Below are positions 1 to 8,311 of a stretch of DNA of 64,000 nucleotides, in pieces. Both the position numbers and the translations under genes were made by a program. The notes beneath the pieces were generated by a model, which ran no database searches, was not told where the DNA came from, and was given only the letters and a program-made list of their open reading frames with translations. How positions within the stretch are numbered: the stretch's first letter is position 1; every line of letters starts with the position of its first letter. This DNA is from Verrucomicrobiota bacterium (GTDB lineage: Bacteria; Verrucomicrobiota; Verrucomicrobiia; CAIQCK01): the NCBI GenBank assembly GCA_016222825.1, contig JACRQF010000004.1, positions 1-64,000 of the forward strand. The letters run 5' to 3'.

Positions 1-1905
1 GCCGTTGCCCTTGTCGGCGAGCCGCTCCAGCGTCGCGTCCTTGAGGTTGCCCGCGCCGAAGCCGAGCACGCTGAGGAAGACGCCGCTCTGGCGCTTCTGC
101 TCGATCAACCGCGTCAGCTCGGCCAGCTCGGTGGTGCCGACGTTGAAATCGCCGTCGGTGCAGAGGATGACGCGGTTGACGCCGCGCTCGACGAAGTGGC
201 GCGTGGCCATGTCGTAGGCCTGCCGGATGCCGTCGCCGCCGTTGGTGGAGCCGTTGGCCTGGAGGCTCTCGATCGCGTCAATGATCTCCTGCTTCCGGTC
301 GCCGGAGGTGGAGTGCAGCAACACGCGCGCCGTGTCGTTATAGACGACGATGCCAACGCGCTCGTTCTCGGTCAACTGCTCCACCAGCATCCGCAGCGCC
401 GGCTTGATGAGCGAAAGCTTGTTCGCGTCGGCCATCGAGCCGGAGACATCAATCAAGAACACTAGGCTGCACGGCGGGCGCTTCGCGGCGGGAACTTCCC
501 GTCCCTTGAGGCCGATGCGCACGAGCCGGTGCCCGGCGTTCCACGGACAGCCAGCCGCCTCGATGTTCACCGAGAACGGATCGCCGCCCTTCGGCTTCGC
601 GTAGTCGTAGGTGAAGTAATTGACCATCTCCTCGATGCGCACCGCGTCCCTCGGCGGCAGCGAGCCTTGCATCAGAAACCGCCGCACGTTCGCATACGAA
701 GCCGTGTCCACGTCTATCGAGAACGTCGAGAGCGGCTGCTCCGCGACGGCGAGGAACGGGTTGTCCCGGATGCGGGCGTAGGTTTCGGTGTTGAACGAAG
801 GATATCTGAGTTGCAAGGCCGGAGAAGAGGTGGTCGCACGTCTCGAACCATAGCTCTGAATAGCGCCCGCTCTAGTTAGTGTTTGCCGTAACTGTGCTAC
901 CTGCATACTTGGCCTCGGGGCCATTGCTTTCGCTGCTAGATTCCGTGCATCAACCGAATTGATAACCGATGGTGGCAGTGGGAGCGGAGGCGTCACCGTA
1001 GGTCTTTCAGCTTCAAAAGAGCTGGCATAGTAGCGACTCCAGCCGGGTGTCGTAGTTGTGCCAGAACCCGGGTTTGCTTGAGCGATGACCGTTGCTTCAC
1101 GGCCGCTGACGACGGTGACCTGCACATCGGGCGCGCGGACGAAATACCCTGTGGACCGGGTCGGGTCCATTGAGAAGTTCTCGGTCTTTAGTGTGGTTCC
1201 GCCACCACCAAAGGTAAACGGGTTCTTGTAATTGCCGATGCTAAAGCTGTCGTAGCCGTTTCCGCCGCCGGCTCCGTCTTTGGCAACCAGCACTCCATTT
1301 GAAACGACAAACATTGAAGACGCCGTTGGCAAAACAACGGCCCCCATCGCCAACTGATTCGCAGCCGACGGCGGCGGTGGAGGCGGTGGAGGTCCGGGCG
1401 CAACCGACTTCGGGTTGAGATGGATCGCATACCCCGTGAGTTGCTGGCCTTTGTCGCGGTTGGTCTTGCAGAAAACTTCGAGCCACAGGCCCCAACCGAC
1501 AACCGCCACGAGGCAAGCCGTGGCCCACAGGGAGACCGTCGAAAGCTGCGGCCGCCATGCGAGCACGGCCGCTAGGAACGACGGTTGCACTGGCGCAGAA
1601 CTGTAGCGGCGGTCTCCGACCGCCGGTAGTTGGTTTGGCGAAGGAGTTCGGCGGTCGGAGACCGCCGCTACAGTTCCATCCGCCAGCGCCGTCTCAATGG
1701 CGGCGCGTTGGGTTGGCGAGAGCGCGGGGCAGGTTTCGGTCTGGAGCGCGCTCTTCAGCATGTCGGCGGTCTCGTGAGTTTCCTCGACCGCTTGTCGGCA
1801 GTCGGCGGAGTTCTCCACCGCCGCAGCGGCTGCCGCGGTTTCGCCGGGGTCGAGTTCGCCCAGCGCGTAAGCGGTCAGTTTTGGATCGTCAGGTTGGAAC
1901 TTCAT
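1..1905 (-). CDS. YfbK-like von Willebrand factor A protein with anti-sigma-like N terminus (C-terminal end outside window)
   Basis: Read on the minus strand from the ATG at 1905, the frame is open to base 1, so at least 635 residues are present and the C terminus is cut off. The first 60 residues (motif LTAYALGELDPGE) resemble the cytoplasmic head of anti-sigma factors. One membrane segment follows at about residues 120-141. After a Pro/Gly-rich stretch, a YfbK-type N-terminal domain begins near residue 363 (TFSIDVDTASYANVRRFL). It is followed by a vWA domain with an intact MIDAS motif DVSGSM (near residue 485) and the YfbK-like GFGAGNLKDATLERLADKG at the window edge. The gene begins 9 bp after the ECF sigma factor stop, so the two are co-transcribed. 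A sigma-control or envelope-scaffold role is inference. A palindromic repeat lies in frame at 1598-1676. Confidence 0.85.
   Translation of the reverse strand, partial: MKFQPDDPKLTAYALGELDPGETAAAAAAVENSADCRQAVEETHETADMLKSALQTETCPALSPTQRAAIETALADGTVAAVSDRRTPSPNQLPAVGDRRYSSAPVQPSFLAAVLAWRPQLSTVSLWATACLVAVVGWGLWLEVFCKTNRDKGQQLTGYAIHLNPKSVAPGPPPPPPPPSAANQLAMGAVVLPTASSMFVVSNGVLVAKDGAGGGNGYDSFSIGNYKNPFTFGGGGTTLKTENFSMDPTRSTGYFVRAPDVQVTVVSGREATVIAQANPGSGTTTTPGWSRYYASSFEAERPTVTPPLPLPPSVINSVDARNLAAKAMAPRPSMQVAQLRQTLTRAGAIQSYGSRRATTSSPALQLRYPSFNTETYARIRDNPFLAVAEQPLSTFSIDVDTASYANVRRFLMQGSLPPRDAVRIEEMVNYFTYDYAKPKGGDPFSVNIEAAGCPWNAGHRLVRIGLKGREVPAAKRPPCSLVFLIDVSGSMADANKLSLIKPALRMLVEQLTENERVGIVVYNDTARVLLHSTSGDRKQEIIDAIESLQANGSTNGGDGIRQAYDMATRHFVERGVNRVILCTDGDFNVGTTELAELTRLIEQKRQSGVFLSVLGFGAGNLKDATLERLADKGNG
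1598..1676. repeat. 28-bp perfect inverted repeat (palindromic element) inside a coding sequence
   Basis: Bases 1598-1625 and 1649-1676 are exact reverse complements of each other, separated by 23 bp. Each arm is itself a near-palindrome (CGGCGGTC / GACCGCCG around a 3-base centre), so the element can fold as two small hairpins or one large one. It lies in frame in the vWA gene, between the anti-sigma-like head and the membrane segment, and encodes about 26 residues (including AVSDRRTPSPNQLPAVGDRR) without a stop. Confidence 0.9.
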
Positions 1906-1914
1906 GGGAACCTC

Positions 1915-2451
1915 TCAAAGCTTGGGCTTCAGGTCGAACTCGGCCCGGAGCCGGTAACGCAGCCCTTTCAGGCCGGTGTGAATCAGGAAGCCGACGTTCG
2001 TCTCGGTCAGATTCGTGATGCGGCTGATCTCGCGGTAGCTGAGGCCATTCTGGAACTTGAGGCGGATGACCTCCTGCTGGTTGGCCGGCAGCGAGCCGAG
2101 CGCGCGCAGGACGTGGCTGTGGTCGTCGTCGCGCTCGGCCAGCGCCGCGGGCGACGGGTCGCCGCTGGGGCAATCGTGGATTGTCTCGTCGTCGGCCGGT
2201 GTCATGCGCCGCTCTTTTCGCTGCACGTCGAGCGCGCGATGGCGGCAGACGGTGAAGAGCCACTCCGCCTCGTGGCCGTCCACGTCGGCGCGTTCCTGCG
2301 CGCAGAGCCGCACGAACGTCTCCTGCACGACATCCCGCGCGCGCTCCAGATCGCCGGTGATCCGCGCCGCGTAGCGGAGGAGCGGCCCCTCGAAGCGTTC
2401 GAGGATGGCGTGAATCCACCCGGCTTTGTCGCGTTGGCTGTCGGCGCTCAT
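1915..2451 (-). CDS. ECF-type RNA polymerase sigma factor
   Basis: A 178-residue sigma-70 family protein of ECF size. Region 2 is visible around residues 15-60 (RITGDLERARDVVQETFVRL, then WLFTVCRHRALD) and region 4 near the C terminus (LPANQQEVIRLKFQNGLSYR, followed by a helix-turn-helix). It recruits RNA polymerase to a dedicated promoter set. I chose the ATG at 2451; a GTG at 2475 would add 8 residues, and neither has a strong ribosome-binding site. The vWA protein immediately downstream has an anti-sigma-like head, so the pair is probably regulator and partner. The inducing signal cannot be read from the sequence. Confidence 0.88.
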   Translation of the reverse strand: MSADSQRDKAGWIHAILERFEGPLLRYAARITGDLERARDVVQETFVRLCAQERADVDGHEAEWLFTVCRHRALDVQRKERRMTPADDETIHDCPSGDPSPAALAERDDDHSHVLRALGSLPANQQEVIRLKFQNGLSYREISRITNLTETNVGFLIHTGLKGLRYRLRAEFDLKPKL

Positions 2452-2576
2452 GCGTGGCTCGTCGTCAGGCAGCACTGCCTGTCACTGAGAGTAACGCGCC
2501 AGCCGGCGATTTCTTAGAGAAAAGTTTTGGGGAAAGATGATGGGAAGAGCGCCAAAGAGGCAGTGTTGGCTGCCTT

Positions 2577-2705
2577 GTAGCCGCCGCCGTAAGGAGGCGG
2601 GGTGATTGTCACGCGACGGGGACGAGCATGCGGTTCGCCTATAACGGCGCTCCATGCACTGCGCAGTCGCTTTCCATGCGCCCGCCTCCTTACGTCGGCG
2701 GCTAC
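2577..2705. repeat. Inverted repeat pair, 24-bp arms, second palindrome family
   Basis: Arms at 2577-2600 (GTAGCCGCC...AAGGAGGCGG) and 2682-2705 are reverse complements with a single mismatch, around an 81-bp spacer. The element fills most of the 2476-2711 gap between the sigma factor's upstream side and the 3' end of the glycoside hydrolase. The same arm sequence occurs again, perfectly paired, at 35359-35429. I see no other gene or RNA in this gap. Confidence 0.88.
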
Positions 2706-2711
2706 GCATGA

Positions 2712-5700
2712 TCACGGCTCCGCTGCCGGTTTCGCTTTCGCCGATTCGACGGTGAGCAAACCTTGCGCGGTCTGCTGGCTGCGCCGGGCCACGTCGCGCC
2801 AGCCGTTGGCGTCCCGGAACGCATAGACCCAGACATACGGCATGTCGCCGCACTCGTGTCGCTGGCCCGCGCGCAACTCGCAGTCCACCTTCCGGTAAAC
2901 GTCCGGGTGAATGCTGCTGTCCTTCCAAAACGCGACGCGCCAGCCGTCGGGCTGGCTCACCGCTCCGAAGCAGCCGCCGAGTTTGCCGTCGGTGATGAAC
3001 TGAGACGCGCGGTAATAATTCGGCGCGGCAGGCCCGCCGATGATGTCGTCGTCCGGCGTGCCGCCGATGGCCGAGCGGCAAAACCAGAACACATCCGCCA
3101 GTTGCCACGAGCGCGAGTCGCTGTTCTCGACCCACAGCGGCTTCACCAACGCGAGACCACCGCGCTTGAACACCGCCGCGCGCAGCCCCGCACGGAAACT
3201 CGCCGGTCCTCTCGCTGCTGCGCCACTCCCAAACTCGACGACAGCTTCAACAATCCACGCGTCCGTTTGTTCCTGCACGCGCAACGACGCCATGCGGTTT
3301 GCTGCTGTCCAGTAATCATGTCCGTCAATCTTCTGGTGAGCTGCGAATACCAGCCGCCCCATCGGCAAGCCGCCGGCGCGGATGCCGTCGAAGAGGCTGC
3401 CGTCTTTGCGCTCGCAGAGCCATGTCGTGCCGTCGGTTTTCAGTTCGAGCCGTTCAGTTTCGGCAAACGTGGCCGTCGGCGCCGTCATCGTCAGCGTGCG
3501 ACCCGGTTCCAGTTGCGCGAGCATCGCCGCCACGACCGGCGGGCCGTCGAGCACCACCGGCACGCCGTCGAGCGTCGCAGCCGAGGCGTTGGCGATGTCG
3601 AGCGGGCCGAGTGTCTTGCCGCCGACGAGCCGCGTTTTGGTTCCATCCCATTGCTGCAACTCAGCGCACCACGCGTTCGCAAGGTGGATCGCGACCTCCG
3701 GGCGCGATCCTTTCGCTTTGGCATCGGCAACCGCGCCCGGAGGTCGCGGTCCACCGATCGGAAAGCGTCGCACACTCTTCGGCTTCAGCGTCACCTCTTC
3801 GATGCGGCTCTTGCCGGCGGCGGTGAGGCGCAACGTGCCGCGCGCGGCGATGGCGTTGGTGTTTACCAACTCCACGGCGTTCTTGGCTGCGCGCAGTTCC
3901 AAGTCGCCGGAGAAGATGCTGCGGGCGTGGCGCGCGGCGGCGGAGCGGTTGACCTCGGTGGCGGTTTTCACCAGCGTCTCGTAGGTTTCATCCTTCTCGT
4001 TCACGAGGCCGTAGTTGCTGTCTTCGGGGAACGTGGAGGCGATGCCAAGGGCCGGTTCGTCAACCCACATGAAATAATGCTGGCCGACCATGAACGGCAG
4101 GTCCGTCATTGCGTTGGCGAAGATGCGGTAGCAGGCGGCCTTCTGTTCCTGGGTGTCCACGCGCATGCCCGCGCCGTGTTTGCACGGCAGGCCGCTGTCG
4201 AGCGCGGGGAAGCTCCACTCCGTGATGATCATTGGCTTGCGCACGACGCGATACATCTCCGTCAGCTCGCGCGGCACGCGATGCACAGCGCCGCCGGTGC
4301 CGTCGGGCCGCCAGACGTTCTCGAAGTCCACGCGCGGATAGGTGTTGAACGTGAACACATCGTTGTATTTGCCGGCGGCACCGAGCGTCTGCTCCGGCGC
4401 GCGCCCGGCAAAACGGCAACCTAGCACGAGGTGGTCGGGATCGGCCTCGCGCATCGCCTTCGCCGCCACGCCGAAATAACGCTCGGCGATCTCGGCGAGG
4501 AAACCGTCATGGACTTCGGTCAGCGCGTCGGACGATTTCGGCACCGTCATCGCCGCGAGGAATGCCTTCTCGTCGGCGCAACTCGTGCCGAGCCGGTGGT
4601 TGATTTCGGCGAGGTTGCCCCAGCGTTTCAGCAGCCAGTCGAGCAACGCGCGCTTGGCCGGCGCCGTGGGCGCGAGCTTGAAGATCTCGTCCACGAGATG
4701 GCCTTTCTTGCCATACCACTCCAGTTCGTTGTCAAGGAACGTGCCGAGGCACCACGAATCGCCGCGGCTCTCTTGCGCCATCTTGCGCGCGACGAGGCGG
4801 CAGTGCGTCGGCCAGTGCCGGCTGAACACGTCGGGGAAGCCGGTCCAATGGATTGGCTCGGCTATCCACTCGCGCTTGGCGAAACTCGCGCCGAACGACG
4901 CAAACAGAATGTGCGGCAAGCCGCGATGCCGTAGCGACGGACTGTGGCCGGCCGGCAGGGTGTTGAAGCCCCATGTCTTGAGCCGCTCAATGGCGCTGAC
5001 GGCCCACGCATCCTCGCTGCCGAACTTCGCCGCGACGTTGCGATGATACGGCGCGTAGCCGAGCGCCTCGCACCAGTGGGCGCGGTAGTTGACGTGGTCG
5101 GTGCCGACATCGAAGAACGGCTTGCCTTCCGGATCCACGAGCCACCAGCGGGCGGAGCGGTCATTGGTGATTGGTGATTGGTAATTGGAGCTGAGTTCGC
5201 GACCGTCGTTGCCAATGAGCGCAGTGCGGAAGAAACCGGTGGCTTTGACGGCCGGCTTGCCTTTGCGGGAAACCCACGCGGGAAACTTCCGCGACTCCGA
5301 CTTCGGTTCTGGCGCGGTTTGCTGGACGGTGACGGTAGCGTTGTCGAAACGGACGCGCAAACCGCTGGCGCGTAGCATCGGCCGGCCCGCGCGGACGGCC
5401 GGCGTGGAAGCGGGCAGCTTGAAGCCAAAGCGAGCGAGTTCGTCCGCGCCCTGCGTTATGCGCGCGGTGATGGCGTCGGCGGTGAGACTGATCTCGAAGC
5501 GGTAGGTCTGGTTGAGTTGCCAGTCGAAGCCGCCTTTGCCGGGCAACGACGGCAGACGCGTGTTGCCGGTGCCTGCAGCAAGCCAATGGCCGGCATGCGA
5601 TTCGTTCAACTCCGCAGTGTGACGACGCTGCTTCGCCTCTGGCGCGGCGACGAGGTTGACGGCCCAGTAGTTCTTCTCGTCGGCTTGCAGGCCGATGCCC

Positions 5701-5975
5701 GCGACGAGCCAATCGCCTTTGAGCTGTTCCAGCACCGTGACATCACACGTGAAGGTGACGGCCGACGCGAACGGTGCCGCACGCCAGACGCTCACGCCGC
5801 TGTCGCCGATGCAAGCGCCGTCGCTGATCTCCCAACCGACACTCTGCGCGTCCCAAGCCGGCGCGCTATCGGAGCCGGCCGCGTAGCCGGAGAAATCATC
5901 GCGGAGCGTTTGGGCCGTGCTTTCAAACGAGGAAGAAAGCAACCACGTCAGGACGAAGCAAAGAAACCGAGTCAT
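2712..5975 (-). CDS. Secreted agarase-like glycoside hydrolase (clan GH-A type)
   Basis: An approximately 1087-residue exported protein. The start at 5975 (MTRFLCFVLTWLL) gives a clean signal peptide; starts at 5984 or 5987 are also possible, and longer ones would overlap the upstream gene. Residues about 25-220 look like a beta-sandwich (DDFSG...RVRFDNATV). The catalytic part begins near residue 276 with RWWLVDPEGKPFFDVG, as in beta-agarases and related GH-A enzymes. Candidate catalytic residues are Glu417 in FLDNELEW (acid/base) and Glu586 in IITEWSFPALDS (nucleophile). The last 350 residues are probably an accessory beta domain. Exact GH family and substrate are not resolved; an agarose/porphyran-like galactan is one possibility. 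A dispersed simple repeat is embedded in frame at 5160-5192. Confidence 0.8.
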   Translation of the reverse strand: MTRFLCFVLTWLLSSSFESTAQTLRDDFSGYAAGSDSAPAWDAQSVGWEISDGACIGDSGVSVWRAAPFASAVTFTCDVTVLEQLKGDWLVAGIGLQADEKNYWAVNLVAAPEAKQRRHTAELNESHAGHWLAAGTGNTRLPSLPGKGGFDWQLNQTYRFEISLTADAITARITQGADELARFGFKLPASTPAVRAGRPMLRASGLRVRFDNATVTVQQTAPEPKSESRKFPAWVSRKGKPAVKATGFFRTALIGNDGRELSSNYQSPITNDRSARWWLVDPEGKPFFDVGTDHVNYRAHWCEALGYAPYHRNVAAKFGSEDAWAVSAIERLKTWGFNTLPAGHSPSLRHRGLPHILFASFGASFAKREWIAEPIHWTGFPDVFSRHWPTHCRLVARKMAQESRGDSWCLGTFLDNELEWYGKKGHLVDEIFKLAPTAPAKRALLDWLLKRWGNLAEINHRLGTSCADEKAFLAAMTVPKSSDALTEVHDGFLAEIAERYFGVAAKAMREADPDHLVLGCRFAGRAPEQTLGAAGKYNDVFTFNTYPRVDFENVWRPDGTGGAVHRVPRELTEMYRVVRKPMIITEWSFPALDSGLPCKHGAGMRVDTQEQKAACYRIFANAMTDLPFMVGQHYFMWVDEPALGIASTFPEDSNYGLVNEKDETYETLVKTATEVNRSAAARHARSIFSGDLELRAAKNAVELVNTNAIAARGTLRLTAAGKSRIEEVTLKPKSVRRFPIGGPRPPGAVADAKAKGSRPEVAIHLANAWCAELQQWDGTKTRLVGGKTLGPLDIANASAATLDGVPVVLDGPPVVAAMLAQLEPGRTLTMTAPTATFAETERLELKTDGTTWLCERKDGSLFDGIRAGGLPMGRLVFAAHQKIDGHDYWTAANRMASLRVQEQTDAWIVEAVVEFGSGAAARGPASFRAGLRAAVFKRGGLALVKPLWVENSDSRSWQLADVFWFCRSAIGGTPDDDIIGGPAAPNYYRASQFITDGKLGGCFGAVSQPDGWRVAFWKDSSIHPDVYRKVDCELRAGQRHECGDMPYVWVYAFRDANGWRDVARRSQQTAQGLLTVESAKAKPAAEP
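5160..5192. repeat. Short tandem repeat (ATTGGTG units) embedded in frame in the glycoside hydrolase gene
   Basis: The plus strand shows imperfect 7-8 bp tandem units of GTGATTG/GTAATTG. On the coding strand they add residues SSNYQSPITND (about 262-272 of the hydrolase), directly before the conserved RWWLVDPEG block. The frame stays open on both sides. Confidence 0.7.
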
Positions 5976-6006
5976 GCCCGGCATCATAGCGGCTGCGCAA
6001 CGCGGG

Positions 6007-7002
6007 TCAACGCGACTCCCGCGCCGCCTTCGTCGTGAAGTTTTCGCCGTTGGAGACGAACTCCACTTGGCCGTGGACGCCGGTGACATACACCTTCGCG
6101 CCAACCGCGCCGTAAACCTTCCACGCGGGAATCCCTTTCGCCCAACGCGCGAACAGGCTCGCCACCGCCACCTTGGGCCGCGTCGCCTCCGCGAACTCCG
6201 GGATCGCGTGGATGCCGTGACCCGGCGCGATGAGCACGTCGCACTTGAGCTTGCCGGGCGGCAACGACGGCAGAAGGCTGATCCGCTGATCCTCAGCCTC
6301 GATGTCGCCGCCGAGCACGAAGACCACCTTGCCGTGCTGAATGCGCAGGATCATGGCGTTCGCGTTGAGCAGGTAGTGGGCGGGCGGATCGTTCTTCGGG
6401 CGGTTCTCTGGATGACGTTCGTGGAAGAACTCCTTCGGCGGCGCGAGCACCTCCACGACGAGTTGCTTGTCCCAATCAAGCTTGTCTCCGGCGCGCGCCA
6501 CCTGATGCGCACCGGGCCGCCGCATGAACGACTGCCGTAGTTTCGCGTAGTGGCCCAACTCGCCGCTGTAATCGCCGCTTGCACGGCCCGGCATCTCGTA
6601 ACCGGTATCGTAGAGTTTGCGGATGGGAAAATGGTCCACGAGCCAGACGAAGCCGCCGAAGTGGTCGTAGTGGGCGTGGCTGATGACAACGCCGTCGAGT
6701 TCCTTCACGCCGCGTTGGCGCAGCAGCGGCGCGATCAGGTCCCGCCCGCTGTTGTGATCGGAGGCCCAGCCGGAAACGTTGGTCGCCGATGGATAACCGT
6801 TGCCGGTGTCGTAGAGAAATGTTCGCCCGCCCGGCGTCTGCATCACCAGCGCGAGGCCCGCGCCGCGATGGATGTCGGGAATGTCCAGCACCGTCAGCGT
6901 GAACTTGCCGGCGCCCGTGTCCGCCGGCTCGGCGGCGTGACAGCACGCGCAGACGGCCAGGCAGAGGATCATTTCCAGGACACACGTTGTGCGATGCTTC
7001 AT
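6007..7002 (-). CDS. Secreted metallo-beta-lactamase-fold hydrolase (ComEC-like MBL domain)
   Basis: 331 residues with an N-terminal hydrophobic leader (MILCLAVCACCHA), so it is probably exported or lipid-anchored. The metal-binding motif HAHYDH follows the strand ELDGVVISHAHYDHFGG, and later ligand motifs are GGDIEAEDQ and APGHG. The domain matches the MBL module found alone or at the end of ComEC proteins (LDIPDIHRGAGLALVMQTPG, then YDTGNG). It probably hydrolyses a phosphoester or thioester outside the cytoplasm; the substrate is unknown. Its stop is 32 bp before the glycoside hydrolase start, so the two may be co-transcribed. Confidence 0.82.
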   Translation of the reverse strand: MKHRTTCVLEMILCLAVCACCHAAEPADTGAGKFTLTVLDIPDIHRGAGLALVMQTPGGRTFLYDTGNGYPSATNVSGWASDHNSGRDLIAPLLRQRGVKELDGVVISHAHYDHFGGFVWLVDHFPIRKLYDTGYEMPGRASGDYSGELGHYAKLRQSFMRRPGAHQVARAGDKLDWDKQLVVEVLAPPKEFFHERHPENRPKNDPPAHYLLNANAMILRIQHGKVVFVLGGDIEAEDQRISLLPSLPPGKLKCDVLIAPGHGIHAIPEFAEATRPKVAVASLFARWAKGIPAWKVYGAVGAKVYVTGVHGQVEFVSNGENFTTKAARESR

Positions 7003-7123
7003 ACGCGACCAGTGTGCCCGCGAGGCATTCGCTTCTCCAGTGAGAACTTCAAGTTCGCCGGTCTCGCCAATAAACCTCCTGACTGCGCGTTCTAATGGCG
7101 AACCTTAACAGGAGAACAAAAGA

Positions 7124-7501
7124 ATGACTCAACAACGTTTGTTCGGATGGATGATGGCCGGCGTCGTGGCACTTTCGGCGGCAGGCTGGCTCAACGCACA
7201 GGAAGCCGAGCGACCACCGCGTCCGCCCCAAGGCGAGGGCCGCGAAGGCGGGCCGGGCGGCGGGCGTGGCCAGCAGCAGTTCCGACCGATGATGGGCGCG
7301 CCAGCACAGATGGCAGCGACGGCGGATTACGTTTTCATTCTGCGCGGCAACACGCTCTACAAATACGACGTCAAAACCCTGAAGCTGGAGGGCAAGGCGG
7401 AAGTGGAAATGCCGATGGCGCCGCGTCCGCCGCAGGAAGGCGAAGGCGGTCGTCCTCAATCACGGGAGGGCAGAGAGCGCCGGCCGTCGCCTGAGCAATA
7501 G
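7124..7501 (+). CDS. Small secreted Gly/Pro-rich protein of unknown function
   Basis: 125 residues starting at an ATG with a good ribosome-binding site (AGGAGAA). A signal peptide (MMAGVVALSAAGWLNAQ) is followed by a Gly/Pro/Arg/Gln-rich stretch (residues 28-60). A short ordered core, YVFILRGNTLYKYDVKTLKL, looks like one blade or strand pair of a propeller-type protein. The tail is again Pro/Gly/Arg-rich. No enzymatic motif is visible. Similar small proteins occur next to sensors and sigma factors in planctomycete-type genomes, but I infer no function. It is divergent from the MBL protein. Confidence 0.7.
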   Translation: MTQQRLFGWMMAGVVALSAAGWLNAQEAERPPRPPQGEGREGGPGGGRGQQQFRPMMGAPAQMAATADYVFILRGNTLYKYDVKTLKLEGKAEVEMPMAPRPPQEGEGGRPQSREGRERRPSPEQ

Positions 7502-7552
7502 GAACATCGCCGCGAGCGCGGATGTGATTGCAGCCGACGGCAGCGGCGCGGC

Positions 7553-8215
7553 TCAGGGCAGCAGACCCAGCTCGTCGAGCCAGTTTTGCAGGTCAGCCGC
7601 GTCGCGGAAGACGCGGAACGCGCCGGCGCGGATCAGTTCCTCCTCGCCGTAGCCGCCGCTGAGCAGGCCGATGCCGAGCATTTGTGCCCGGCGCGCGCCC
7701 ATGAGGTCCCACACCGCGTCGCCGACCACGTAGCATTCCTCCGCGCGCACACCGAGCCGTTGTTGGCATTCGATGAAAAGGTCTGGCTCCGGTTTCGCGC
7801 GCGCGACGTCGGTGCGTTCCACCACGACCGTCTCGCTTCCGACGCCGAGCACCTCCAGCGCGGGATTCATCATCGGCCGGCGGTTGGAGGTGGCGATGCC
7901 GTGGATGATCTTGTTCTCGCGCAGGAACCGCAATAGTTCCACGGCGCCCGGCAGCGGTGGTGGTGTTGGCAGGAGCTGGTGGAACAGTTCCGCGTGGCGG
8001 CGGTCGAGCGTGCGGACTTCCTCGTCGCTGAGGTTGCGGCCCAATTCGCGGGCGGCGGCGCGTTTGAACAGTCCCCCGCTCATGCCCATGCGCCGGTGCA
8101 GCCGCCAGCCCTCGATGGGCATGCCCGCCTCCGCAAACGCTAACTGCCACGCCAGCACGTGCGGATAGACCGTGTCCACCAGCGTTCCGTCGAGATCAAA
8201 GATGAGCGCCTTCAT
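7553..8215 (-). CDS. HAD-superfamily phosphatase (phosphoglycolate phosphatase / beta-phosphoglucomutase type)
   Basis: 220 residues, a typical size for subfamily I HAD hydrolases. Motif I is FDLDGTLVDT at residues 5-14 (nucleophile Asp7, acid/base Asp9). The helical cap follows. Motif II is ATSNRR, motif III is the Lys in AKPEPDLF, and motif IV is VVGDAVWDL. All catalytic residues are present. It should hydrolyse a small phosphomonoester in the cytoplasm, such as 2-phosphoglycolate or a sugar phosphate; the exact substrate cannot be read. It stands alone between the small secreted protein (convergent) and the helicase gene. Confidence 0.88.
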   Translation of the reverse strand: MKALIFDLDGTLVDTVYPHVLAWQLAFAEAGMPIEGWRLHRRMGMSGGLFKRAAARELGRNLSDEEVRTLDRRHAELFHQLLPTPPPLPGAVELLRFLRENKIIHGIATSNRRPMMNPALEVLGVGSETVVVERTDVARAKPEPDLFIECQQRLGVRAEECYVVGDAVWDLMGARRAQMLGIGLLSGGYGEEELIRAGAFRVFRDAADLQNWLDELGLLP

Positions 8216-8311
8216 GCGCCGCCAGCCTAAACCGGAACCCGGCGCAAATCAAACGGCTGTATGATAACGAGTGCGCGCCCTACCAACGACAACTCAACCA
8301 CGAGACCAGGT

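Noticed and set aside
2763..4424. 553-codon open frame on the plus strand
   Set aside because: Antisense of the agarase-like hydrolase, whose motifs and signal peptide are convincing.
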